A stretch of DNA of 64,000 bases, taken from NCBI RefSeq assembly GCF_000146185.1, contig NC_012778.1, positions 348,501 through 412,500 of the forward strand. The letters run 5' to 3'. Each line of letters opens with the position of its first letter. The first letter of the stretch is position 1. Under the pieces are notes generated by a model, which saw only the letters and a program-made list of their open reading frames with translations, searched no databases and had not been told where the DNA came from. Both the position numbers and the translations under genes were made by a program. The stretch comes from [Eubacterium] eligens ATCC 27750. Lineage in GTDB: Bacteria; Bacillota; Clostridia; Lachnospirales; Lachnospiraceae. Below, piece by piece: positions 9,469 to 17,778 of this stretch.

Positions 9469-10290
9469 TTAGTGGCTCTTTCTGTAGCTTCCGGGCGCTT
9501 CGCCCATGATTTTTTTAAATGTTCCGCCCATAGTATTACTGTCGGCGAAACCGCATTTGTCAGCAATCTCAGTAATAGAGAGGCTGGTGTTGACTAAAAG
9601 GTCTGCTGCTGCGTGCGTTCTTACATTAATAAGATACTCTCTGAACCTGAAGCCTGTAAAAGCCTTAAATTTCTTGGAAAGGCTCGATTCACTCATATTA
9701 AAAAGTTCGGCGGTAGCAGCCATAGTTATGTCATTATGATAATTCTCGATAATATATTCAATAACCTTCTGGATAAGTTCATTACCTGTATCCATTTTCG
9801 TAATAACATTATCTTCGTACATCTGACAACGCAGAATAAAAAGTATAAGTTCATGAAAATAAGAATGTATGAAAGATAAAGACAGACTATCTACACCATT
9901 GTGTTCATAAGAAATCTTCTGGATAATTGATGATATATAATCAAGTCGTCTTTCTGGTATATGGATAACAGGATGTTCATGAAAAATGCTTTCTATATCC
10001 AGAGAAGAATCATCAGCAATCCACTTTAATTCATCATTATTAAAATATAGCACATATCTTGTATGGTCACTTCCTGCAAGGTAAGTAGTCATATGGGCTG
10101 TATCTGGTGAAATAAGAGCAAGTCCGCCCGGATTTAACATATATATTTCATCACCTACATAAAGGGTGCAGGAACCAGAATATATAAACATCAACTCCCA
10201 TTTGTTATGTTCATGAAAATGTTTCATCTTATAAGATGGTGGCACAGTAGCAATATCCGTGAGGAAATTGTCATTAATAAAATGGTACAT
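9469..10290 (-). CDS. AraC family transcriptional regulator
   Basis: 273 aa. The N-terminal half is a cupin sensor domain (EHNKWELMFIYSGSCTLYVGDE). The C-terminal 100 residues are the double helix-turn-helix of AraC (ITMAATAELFNMSESSLSKKFKAFTG, shown here only as the start of the domain, then SITEIADKCGF and the ending GEAPGSYRKSH). Such regulators usually sense a sugar and activate nearby carbohydrate genes. It is transcribed with the lyase-like gene downstream and diverges from the secreted beta-helix gene, and probably controls both. AGGAG lies about 8 bases before the ATG. Confidence 0.9.
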   Translation of the reverse strand: MYHFINDNFLTDIATVPPSYKMKHFHEHNKWELMFIYSGSCTLYVGDEIYMLNPGGLALISPDTAHMTTYLAGSDHTRYVLYFNNDELKWIADDSSLDIESIFHEHPVIHIPERRLDYISSIIQKISYEHNGVDSLSLSFIHSYFHELILFILRCQMYEDNVITKMDTGNELIQKVIEYIIENYHNDITMAATAELFNMSESSLSKKFKAFTGFRFREYLINVRTHAAADLLVNTSLSITEIADKCGFADSNTMGGTFKKIMGEAPGSYRKSH

Positions 10291-10499
10291 TGCCGTCTCC
10301 TAGGTATATAAATAATATCTTACGAAGCAAAATCATATACTGATTATAGGTTGTTTATAGAGAAAATGTTACTGATTTTTTACATATTTTTTTGATTTTA
10401 GAAGATTTCGTGCTGTTTTTTTGTATATATAAAAATACAATGTGAATATAATGGAAGCATCTTAAGAAGCAGAAACAATTTAATATAAGGAGGAATAAT
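10291..10499. promoter_or_regulatory. Divergent control region between araC-type gene and beta-helix gene
   Basis: This AT-rich 209-base gap separates two divergent genes. On the + strand a TATAAT lies at 10447-10452 and a TACAAT at 10436-10441, neither with a good -35, as expected for an activator-dependent promoter. AAGGAGG before the ATG at 10500 is the ribosome site. No clear AraC half-sites could be picked out by eye. Confidence 0.5.
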
Positions 10500-13382
10500 A
10501 TGATACGAAGAAACAAAATTATTGCTTCTGTTGCCGTCAGTGTTATGACCGGCGTTCTTGTTGCAGGTAACTTAGTTCCATTACAGGGATATTATGCATT
10601 TGCACAGGAAACAGGAGTAACAGCTATGAGATATTCAGCAGTAAAAGACATTAACAAAACATTAGAAGGTTACACACCAATCGACAGTTCTGATCCGGTT
10701 GAATTCGGTGGAACTTACATTAAGTATCAGGGTGAGACAATCCAGTTGTCGGAGACAGCCATATATCTTGATGGTTCGTTATCAGACGAGCTTGCTGCCC
10801 AGTACCCATATGTATATAACGACATTACTAAGGCATTGTCAGCAGACGCATTAAAAAATGGAACAGCAGATAATCCAATGACAGTATATGTTGCACCATA
10901 TGTATACTGGATAGATGATCCGGCAGCAACAGATACAGTACAAAAGACAGAAGGATATTCAGTACCTTATGGAATGGTTGTTAATTCAGATTATCTTACT
11001 ATCAAAGGTCTTACAGGAAATCCTGATAATGTTGTATTAGCTGGAAACAGAGGACAGTCACATGCCTCTAACGGTAACTATACCATGTTCAGATTCAACT
11101 GCAGTGGCGCACTCACAGTTAAGAATATAACAATAGGTAATTATTGTAGTGTTGACCTTGATTATCCACTTATGAGTGAACTTAATCAGGCAAAGAGAAC
11201 AGATACAATCACTCAGGCACAGCTTGCTGATATGTCTGGTGACAAAATGTTTGCAGATAATTGTAACTTTATAAGCAGACTTAACCTTGTTCCAATCAGT
11301 GGTGCTTTAAGAAATCTTTACAATAACTGTCATTTTGAAAGTACCGATGATGCTCTTAATGGAAATGCTGTATATGTAGGATGTGATTTTGATTTCTATG
11401 GAAACAGACCATTATATTCATCTTATAATACTGGTTCAACATTCTTAGGCTGTACATTTAATTGTAAGATATTAAATGTAGAAGCAGAACCAACACAGTT
11501 CTTTACTAAGGAAGGCGGTACAATAACTGCAGTAGACTGTGTATATAACAGTAATTTAAGTGTGCCTATAACAATGGGATGGACAAAATTCCCATCTGAT
11601 TCATTAAAATGTTACCAGAGTAACATCATACATAATGGAAAGAATATCACAATAGGCGGAGAAGGTGCTAAAGAAACCGTTGATATGACAGGAAAATCAG
11701 TGCTTAATGCCTACAAGGTAGTATCAGGTGGTAAAACATATTACAATACATATAATCTTTTAAAGGGCAGTGACGACTGGGATCCATTAGGAGTTAAAGA
11801 TGTAATAGCTGCAGCAGGGCAGGAAGCAATTGCAACACAGCTTACAATAAAATCAGATGTTTCAGAGATTGAATCTGGAAAAGAAACAGCTTCAGTTGGA
11901 GGAACAGTTAACTATTTCTATGGAACTAATGATACAACACAGAAGATAACATACAGCGTATCAGACGAAGATAAGGCATATGTGAAGTTAACAGATAATG
12001 GTGACGGAACATGCAAAGTAGAAGGTACTAATAATGATGATGCAGCTAAGAAGGTTATTATAAATGCATCTACAGAGTCAGGTCTTGAAGCAGCAGTTGG
12101 AATTACTGTAAAGCCAAGCAAACTTGATGCACCAGAGTATATCAAGACACCAGTTATTACTAATGATGGACAGGGTAGTCTTAAAGTAGATTACTCACTT
12201 GATTTAGGAAGCAGAGAAGACATGTCTGCAATCTCATGGTACAGATGTACAGATGCAGAGGGAAGTAATAAGGTACTTGTAGCAGTAACGAGAAACGATT
12301 CACCAGAATATACATATAAGTTAACAGCAGGTGATGTTGGATATTACATCATGGCTAAGGTAGAATCTAAGAACATCAGAAGTGATTATGGAACACCAGT
12401 AAATACAGTATATGACAAGGCAATCGGAGTGAAAGATGTAAGAAGCAAGAACCTTTCTACAGATTTCTCTAACTTCCCTAATATAAAGCAGTCAGAAATC
12501 AAAGCTGGCTTCTGGACAGTAGATTATAACCGTCCGGCAGATACAGAAAGCTTTGGAAAATGGCAGGGAGCAGATACAGAAGAGCCATGGGTATACGGAG
12601 TAACAGGTAATGGCTGTGTAGGAGCAGGATTATATCAGGGAACACAGGGTTCAAGACTTATGTATACACCAGTAGAAGGAACATATGGTGATATGTCACT
12701 TAAGCTTGTAGTTGACCCGGCTAAGACAGCAGGTCAGGGATTTGGTAGTGCAGGACAGTATATGGATGTACTTCTTAAGTTCGATACATCAACACTTACA
12801 GGATACGGATTAAGAATAATAAGAACTAAAGCGTCATCTAATGCTGTAACATTTGTACTTGTAAAATATGACAATGGAGCAGTAACAGAAATCTCTGATG
12901 AAGTAATTGCAAGCTGCTATGTAACAGGATGTACAATTAGTTTAAAGACTGAAGGTAATAAGCTCACTGCTCATGTTGAGACACCAACAGAACAGCTCGC
13001 AGATCAGGCAGCTAAGGGATATCCTCATGTAGTTGACCTTACAGCAGATATCGCAGCTAACAGCTTTGGTGGTGTTGCAATACAGCATACAGGAACAACA
13101 GGAACTGGTGGATGGCAGAATACAACAATGCTTCATAATTTAGATATTACATGGGAAGGTGAGAACAACCAGAACCCAGAATATGTTGAAGAAAATCCAT
13201 CAGATAACGAGAATCCTGCCGAGACACCAGATGATTCAACAGGAACTTCAACAGGAGCAGATACAACAGTTAATACAGGCGATATGAGCCATGCAGGAAT
13301 GTATGCCGCATTAACTACAGCAAGCCTTTGTGCATTGCTTGGAATGGCAGCAGTATACATGAGAAGAAGAAAAGATATCTAA
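10500..13382 (+). CDS. Secreted, membrane- or wall-anchored parallel beta-helix protein (pectin-lyase-fold-like)
   Basis: 960 aa. A signal peptide covers about residues 1-37. Residues about 45-400 have the short-turn repeat pattern of a right-handed parallel beta-helix (NDITKALSADA, VTVYVAPYVYW-like strands, LTIKGLTGNPDNVVLAG, GALTVKNITIGN, NCHFESTDDALNG, STFLGCTF), as in pectate lyases, polygalacturonases and pectin methylesterases. Catalytic residues of a named family were not recognised. Two Ig-like stretches follow (about 440-640), then a jelly-roll-like segment (about 660-900) and an acidic/Thr linker. The C-terminus is VNTGD, a hydrophobic helix, then RRRKDI, resembling a sortase-type anchor. 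It diverges from the AraC gene, which suggests pectin or related glycan as substrate. Confidence 0.7.
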   Translation: MIRRNKIIASVAVSVMTGVLVAGNLVPLQGYYAFAQETGVTAMRYSAVKDINKTLEGYTPIDSSDPVEFGGTYIKYQGETIQLSETAIYLDGSLSDELAAQYPYVYNDITKALSADALKNGTADNPMTVYVAPYVYWIDDPAATDTVQKTEGYSVPYGMVVNSDYLTIKGLTGNPDNVVLAGNRGQSHASNGNYTMFRFNCSGALTVKNITIGNYCSVDLDYPLMSELNQAKRTDTITQAQLADMSGDKMFADNCNFISRLNLVPISGALRNLYNNCHFESTDDALNGNAVYVGCDFDFYGNRPLYSSYNTGSTFLGCTFNCKILNVEAEPTQFFTKEGGTITAVDCVYNSNLSVPITMGWTKFPSDSLKCYQSNIIHNGKNITIGGEGAKETVDMTGKSVLNAYKVVSGGKTYYNTYNLLKGSDDWDPLGVKDVIAAAGQEAIATQLTIKSDVSEIESGKETASVGGTVNYFYGTNDTTQKITYSVSDEDKAYVKLTDNGDGTCKVEGTNNDDAAKKVIINASTESGLEAAVGITVKPSKLDAPEYIKTPVITNDGQGSLKVDYSLDLGSREDMSAISWYRCTDAEGSNKVLVAVTRNDSPEYTYKLTAGDVGYYIMAKVESKNIRSDYGTPVNTVYDKAIGVKDVRSKNLSTDFSNFPNIKQSEIKAGFWTVDYNRPADTESFGKWQGADTEEPWVYGVTGNGCVGAGLYQGTQGSRLMYTPVEGTYGDMSLKLVVDPAKTAGQGFGSAGQYMDVLLKFDTSTLTGYGLRIIRTKASSNAVTFVLVKYDNGAVTEISDEVIASCYVTGCTISLKTEGNKLTAHVETPTEQLADQAAKGYPHVVDLTADIAANSFGGVAIQHTGTTGTGGWQNTTMLHNLDITWEGENNQNPEYVEENPSDNENPAETPDDSTGTSTGADTTVNTGDMSHAGMYAALTTASLCALLGMAAVYMRRRKDI

Positions 13383-13408
13383 TTTCATAAGAATTTTCTT
13401 TACAGGAG

Positions 13409-13436
13409 CACCCGCAATTATATTGCGGGTGTTTTT
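13409..13436 (+). terminator. Rho-independent terminator after the beta-helix gene
   Basis: CACCCGCAAT (13409-13418) pairs perfectly with ATTGCGGGTG (13422-13431) around a 3-base loop, followed by five T. Confidence 0.92.
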
Positions 13437-13463
13437 GCGTGGTGAATGTGTGACCGTATGTGA

Positions 13464-13490
13464 TTGACATTTTAATTATTATGCTATAAA
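13464..13490 (+). promoter_or_regulatory. Probable promoter for the apbE-like gene
   Basis: TTGACA (13464-13469) and TATAAA (13485-13490) with a short 15-base spacer; a TGC directly before the -10 makes an extended -10. It starts the flavin module. Confidence 0.55.
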
Positions 13491-13537
13491 GTTTTATAGA
13501 ACTAACCAGTATAAGATGGAGGATAAAACTTAAAAGC

Positions 13538-14578
13538 ATGAAATATAATATCAGAAAATATATATTGGCAGGAATTACAGCAATTCTTGCAGCGGCTGTT
13601 TTGACGGCATGTGGTGGCAGTAAGCCAGAGAAGGACGATACAGTCCAGAGTACACAGGAAATATTTGCAATGGATACATATATGTCGCTTACTGCATATG
13701 GCAGCAATTCAGAGGAAGCAGTAAGTAAAGCAGTTCAGGAGATTAACCGGCTTGATGCAATGTTTTCGGTAGGAAATGAGGACAGTGATGTTACTAAGAT
13801 AAATGAAAATGGAAGCGGTGAAGTATTGGAAGAAACCGCATTTATAATGAACAGGGCAATGCAGGTATCTAAAGAAACTAAAGGTGCTTTCGATATTACG
13901 ATATACCAGGTTATGGAGCTGTGGGGATTTACCACCAAGAATTACAGAGTGCCTGAAAGCAGCGAGATTGCGGATGTACTTAAGCATGTTTCTTATACAA
14001 ATGTGGAGGTTAACGGGCAGCAGGTGACATTGTCAGATGGTGCAAGCATTGACCTTGGAGGAATTGCCAAAGGTTATACTTCTTCAAGGGTGATTCAGAT
14101 TATGAAGGACTGCGGCATAGAGCACGCAATCATTAATCTTGGAGGCAATGTGCAGGTGCTTGGAACTAAGACTGATGGCTCAGACTGGAGGATTGCCATA
14201 CAGAATCCTGACAGTGAAAGCAGTTATCTTGGTGTATTAAGCACTGCTGATAAGGCAGTTATAACATCAGGTGGATATGAGAGATATTTTGAGCAGGACG
14301 GACAGGTATACCATCATATTATAGACCCACAGACAGGTTATCCATCAGAGAGCGACCTGACCTCGGTTACAATTGTATGCTCTGACGGAACAACAGCAGA
14401 TGCATTATCAACTGCGCTTTTTGTAATGGGGCTTGATGGTGCGAAAGAGCTGTATAGAAGTGGCTCACTTGATTTTGAGATGATACTTTATGATGGAAGC
14501 AAAGTATATATGTCAGAGGGAATAGCTGACAGTTTTTCAACCAATATGAACACGGAAATAATTACCAGACAGCCTTGA
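13538..14578 (+). CDS. apbE: FAD:protein FMN transferase, lipoprotein
   Basis: Covalently attaches FMN from FAD to a Thr in (S/T)GAT motifs of extracytoplasmic proteins, 346 aa. The lipobox LTAC places the lipidated cysteine at residue 25, so the enzyme sits on the outer face of the membrane. ApbE motifs are present: FAMDTYMSLTAYG, DLGGIAKGY and HHIIDPQTGYP. A GGAGG lies about 15 bases before the ATG, an unusually long gap. The next gene encodes a protein with an FMN-binding domain carrying SGAT, almost certainly its substrate. Confidence 0.95.
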   Translation: MKYNIRKYILAGITAILAAAVLTACGGSKPEKDDTVQSTQEIFAMDTYMSLTAYGSNSEEAVSKAVQEINRLDAMFSVGNEDSDVTKINENGSGEVLEETAFIMNRAMQVSKETKGAFDITIYQVMELWGFTTKNYRVPESSEIADVLKHVSYTNVEVNGQQVTLSDGASIDLGGIAKGYTSSRVIQIMKDCGIEHAIINLGGNVQVLGTKTDGSDWRIAIQNPDSESSYLGVLSTADKAVITSGGYERYFEQDGQVYHHIIDPQTGYPSESDLTSVTIVCSDGTTADALSTALFVMGLDGAKELYRSGSLDFEMILYDGSKVYMSEGIADSFSTNMNTEIITRQP

Positions 14579-14603
14579 TGAGAATTATTATTAACAGTCT
14601 GTA

Positions 14604-14631
14604 TTGACAAATGCAGGGCCTAAAATATATT
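14604..14631 (+). promoter_or_regulatory. Probable promoter ahead of the flavinylated membrane protein
   Basis: TTGACA (14604-14609), a 16-base spacer, TATATT (14626-14631), about 95 bases before the ATG at 14726. It would allow this gene to be expressed separately from apbE. Confidence 0.6.
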
Positions 14632-14725
14632 CTATAGAACAGTTAGTAAAAACTAATCGAAGATAGATGAAATTACTTTTGTTTATGAAAACTAACCTTG
14701 AATATAAAGACTAGAAGGAGCAGAC

Positions 14726-16138
14726 ATGTTATTAATAATATCACTTATAATCGTATCTTTATTCATATATTTTCTTAAAGGTTCACTAAAAAAACACGCG
14801 GGTATCTACTATATAGGGGCAGCGGTAATCTCTATTGCAGTATTCCTGCTTGAGTTTCTGTCAATGCCTTTGTTTGTAAAGAACAATATATTAGGAATAT
14901 TTGCAAAAGGCTCTCTTGGAACGGCAATGTTTGTTGTGGTAATGTACACTGGCGCATTACCTAAGGGCAACAAGCTGATTGCACCGCTTATGAAGATAAG
15001 AGGCGAATTGTCAATTACAGCGGCAATACTCGTCCTGTGTCATAATTTCACATATGGAATGACATATTTTAAAATGCTTTTTATTAAGCCGGAGGCATTA
15101 TCAGCAACACAGCTTACAGCAGCAATAATAAGCCTTGTGCTTATCATAATAATGATTGTGCTTACAGTAACTTCATTTCAGGCTGTAAGAAAGAAGATGA
15201 AGGCTAAGAAGTGGAAACAGTTACAGCGCACAGCATACGTATTCTACGGTCTTATGTATGTACATATAATGCTTATCAATATTCCATATGCAAGACTTGG
15301 ACTTGGTACTTATATTGCAAATGTTGTTATCTACAGCATAGTCTTCTTAGGATATGCAGCTATGAGAATAGCAAAGGCTGTATCAGTAAAGGCAGCAAGA
15401 GCCGGAAAGACATACGGTAAGAAACCAGAGACGGTTCTGTATGGACTGGCATTGGTTATATGTGCAATGATGACGGTGTCGTGCTTTGCAGGAAGACAGA
15501 CAGTGTCGGCATCGGAAGACAATGAGGAATGGAACGATTTCTTTAACGAAGAGACAGTTGCAGCAATGGTCAAAGAGATTGAGAGCAGTACGGCTAAGAC
15601 AGATGCCGAAGGAACAACACAAGAGAGTCTGGAAGAATCAGTTTCATCGGATGGACAGTCAGACTCACAGGCTGGTGGTGTAGGAAATGAAGTGTCGGGA
15701 AATAGCAATAATTCCGGTTCGGATAATGTTTCTGGTAATTCATCAGGTAATAGTTCTGACAGTGGTAATCAGTCAGCTCAGCCGGATAATGGTTCTGACA
15801 ATAGTGGAGAGCTGAGCGGCGGTTCAGGCAGTGACGCACCGGCTAATACAAAATTTAAAGCAGATGGAACTTATACAGGTTCCGCTGTGTGTGAGACTTA
15901 TAACTACAATGTAACGGTTACAATAGTCATATCAGGAGATACGATTACATCGGTTACTGCTGAATCAGAAGCGGGTGCGCAGGATGTACAGTATTTTAAT
16001 ATGGCAAATGCAAAGATTCCTGCACAGCTTCTTGCAAACCAGAGTACATCAGGTGTTGATGCAGTATCTGGTGCAACCAAATCAAGCAATGCCATCAAGA
16101 AGGCATTTTACTATGCTTATAAATCGGCTAAGAAGTAG
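14726..16138 (+). CDS. Ferric-reductase-like membrane protein fused to an extracytoplasmic FMN-binding domain
   Basis: 470 aa in three parts. Residues 1-260 carry about seven membrane segments like the MsrQ/ferric-reductase family; candidate haem ligands are H106 (LCHNFTYGM) and H180 (YVHIMLINI). Residues about 265-375 are a low-complexity linker rich in Ser, Asn, Gly and Asp. Residues about 375-470 are an FMN_bind domain (KADGTYTGSA at its start) ending in VDAVSGATKSSNA, with T451 the predicted flavinylated threonine. Inferred role: electrons cross the membrane by haem to a covalent FMN outside. A ribosome site GAAGGAG lies upstream. ApbE is encoded just before and a Tp47-like secreted protein just after. 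Confidence 0.88.
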   Translation: MLLIISLIIVSLFIYFLKGSLKKHAGIYYIGAAVISIAVFLLEFLSMPLFVKNNILGIFAKGSLGTAMFVVVMYTGALPKGNKLIAPLMKIRGELSITAAILVLCHNFTYGMTYFKMLFIKPEALSATQLTAAIISLVLIIIMIVLTVTSFQAVRKKMKAKKWKQLQRTAYVFYGLMYVHIMLINIPYARLGLGTYIANVVIYSIVFLGYAAMRIAKAVSVKAARAGKTYGKKPETVLYGLALVICAMMTVSCFAGRQTVSASEDNEEWNDFFNEETVAAMVKEIESSTAKTDAEGTTQESLEESVSSDGQSDSQAGGVGNEVSGNSNNSGSDNVSGNSSGNSSDSGNQSAQPDNGSDNSGELSGGSGSDAPANTKFKADGTYTGSAVCETYNYNVTVTIVISGDTITSVTAESEAGAQDVQYFNMANAKIPAQLLANQSTSGVDAVSGATKSSNAIKKAFYYAYKSAKK

Positions 16139-16160
16139 GCGGATTTGTAATAGAAAAATT

Positions 16161-16227
16161 ATAAGGAGGCAAAATTCCTCTCCTCACCAATGGGTTCGGA
16201 TTTTGCTTCGCAAAACAAGGAGGAATT
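16161..16227 (+). promoter_or_regulatory. Leader with inverted repeat covering the ribosome site of the Tp47-like gene
   Basis: AATTCCTC (16173-16180) is the exact complement of GAGGAATT (16220-16227), which overlaps the Shine-Dalgarno. Between them is a second perfect hairpin, TTTTGC-TTC-GCAAAA (16201-16215). An extra AAGGAGG at 16163-16169 lies just upstream. The fold would hide the true ribosome site, so this may be a translational switch. Confidence 0.45.
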
Positions 16228-17685
16228 ATGAGAAAGAACATTTTTACTAAGATTGCTGCGGTTGCAGCTGCTACTGTTCTTGCTGTAACAGCACTTCCAG
16301 CACTTGTGTCAGATACACATGCAGCAGATGATGAGTATTCATATGTATATGCTGGTCTTACATGGCAGGAATACTGGGCTAACGAGGGCGTATATAACGC
16401 AGGGGATGTAACATCATCTAATGAGAAGGATACACATGGTGAATATGATAAGGGTGCTTTTGATACAGTAACAAGAGCTACAACTAACCATGGTCTTCAC
16501 AGAGGAAGCTACCAGTGCATGGCAACAATTGATACAGAAGATGGTAACAAATATGAGCTTGCCGGCTGGAGCAGTGATGGAAAGCAGATGATACTTACAG
16601 ATGGTACACAGCTTTCATACAACAGAGGCACAATTACTAATGCAGATGGTTCAACATCTAAAGTTTCTTCTTATGAAGTAACTGGTATTAAGTATGTTCC
16701 GGTTAAGGTTAAGACATCTGATCTTGCTGATTTTGAGCAGCATTACAGAGTTGTCAAGAATGGCGAAAAGTTATACGGTGGATTTGGTGAGAACAAGCTT
16801 AGCTCATATGAGTATACAGCAGCAGTTAATGCAGATACTAACGGACTTAAGACAGCAGTTAAGAATGCAGATGGAACATATTCATTCTCTGCAAGACAGA
16901 CGGGAAGTGGAAAATCATTTGCAGAGCAGGATATAAGTGTGGCTGCTAACATTACATCTACAGTAAAAGATGCTACAGGTTCATACGGTGAATTCTTAAG
17001 AGTTGATATTAATGGTGATGGTTATGGCGCATTAGGTGCTATGATGCAGGCTGTTAAGTGGACATATTATGGAAATGATGCAACAAGAACAAATGCTGTT
17101 GCTACATATGGTACTAAATTCGCAGCAGATAACTGGATGCACAAATCAATGGGAATCCAGCTTGGACTTACTGATTCAGCACGCTGCCAGTTACCAGCAG
17201 GATATGATGGAACAGGTTACTGGTCACTTACTGTATATGCATTAGGATATACTGATACTACAATTGATTTTGAAGCTACTGATGCTAATATCGTTAAGAT
17301 TAAAGCACCTGTAAGTGATACATCAAAGCTTTCAGCAGCTATTGCAGCAGCAGATGCACTTAACGAAGCTGATTACACAGCCGAGTCTTGGGCAGCTATG
17401 AAGCTTGAGTATGAGGAAGCAGTCGATGCACTTGCAGTTGCAGAATATCAGGCAGATGTTGATGAGGCAACAGAGCATCTTACAGCAGCAATCAATGCAT
17501 TAGTAAAGGTTGATGCAGGTACACCTTCTGATTCAGAAGAACCGGATAATACAGATGACTCATCTGTAGAAGATGTTCCAACGGGTGATGCAAATAACAT
17601 GATGGCTTATCTTGCAGCAGCTTTACTTGCTTTAACAGCAGGTGCTGCAGTAACATGCAGACGTAAGATTAAGAATGTAAGATAA
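16228..17685 (+). CDS. Secreted Tp47-like protein with FIVAR segment and C-terminal sorting-like tail
   Basis: 485 aa. The signal peptide is about residues 1-32. Residues about 35-355 align by eye with the treponemal lipoprotein Tp47 (a reported penicillin-binding/carboxypeptidase-like protein). Shared stretches in the same order are the TWQEYWANEGV segment, GAFDTVTRATTNHG, DTNGLKTAV, YSFSARQ, YYGNDA, ATYGTKFAADNW and GTGYWSLTVYALGY. Residues about 362-430 form a helical FIVAR-type repeat (TAESWAAMKLEYEEA). The tail VPTGD, hydrophobic helix, then CRRKIKNVR resembles a sortase substrate. Unlike Tp47 there is no lipobox. It follows the flavinylated membrane protein by 89 bases. Its biochemical role here is not known. 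Confidence 0.8.
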   Translation: MRKNIFTKIAAVAAATVLAVTALPALVSDTHAADDEYSYVYAGLTWQEYWANEGVYNAGDVTSSNEKDTHGEYDKGAFDTVTRATTNHGLHRGSYQCMATIDTEDGNKYELAGWSSDGKQMILTDGTQLSYNRGTITNADGSTSKVSSYEVTGIKYVPVKVKTSDLADFEQHYRVVKNGEKLYGGFGENKLSSYEYTAAVNADTNGLKTAVKNADGTYSFSARQTGSGKSFAEQDISVAANITSTVKDATGSYGEFLRVDINGDGYGALGAMMQAVKWTYYGNDATRTNAVATYGTKFAADNWMHKSMGIQLGLTDSARCQLPAGYDGTGYWSLTVYALGYTDTTIDFEATDANIVKIKAPVSDTSKLSAAIAAADALNEADYTAESWAAMKLEYEEAVDALAVAEYQADVDEATEHLTAAINALVKVDAGTPSDSEEPDNTDDSSVEDVPTGDANNMMAYLAAALLALTAGAAVTCRRKIKNVR

Positions 17686-17723
17686 TTGATACGCTAAAAT
17701 CTAATAAAACTATAAACAAGCCA

Positions 17724-17777
17724 GAGAACCGGGGCGGAGAGAATCCTTTGTGGGATTCACTTCCGCTCCGGTTCTTT
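17724..17777. terminator. Long imperfect hairpin, probable bidirectional terminator
   Basis: AGAACCGGGGCGGA with the rest of the arm (17725-17746) pairs with 17752-17775, including GGATTC, TCCGCTCCGGTTCT. It lies between the convergent Tp47-like gene and the DUF4097-like gene. A short T-rich tail (TTCTTTATT) follows on the + strand. Confidence 0.75.
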
Positions 17778-17778
17778 A

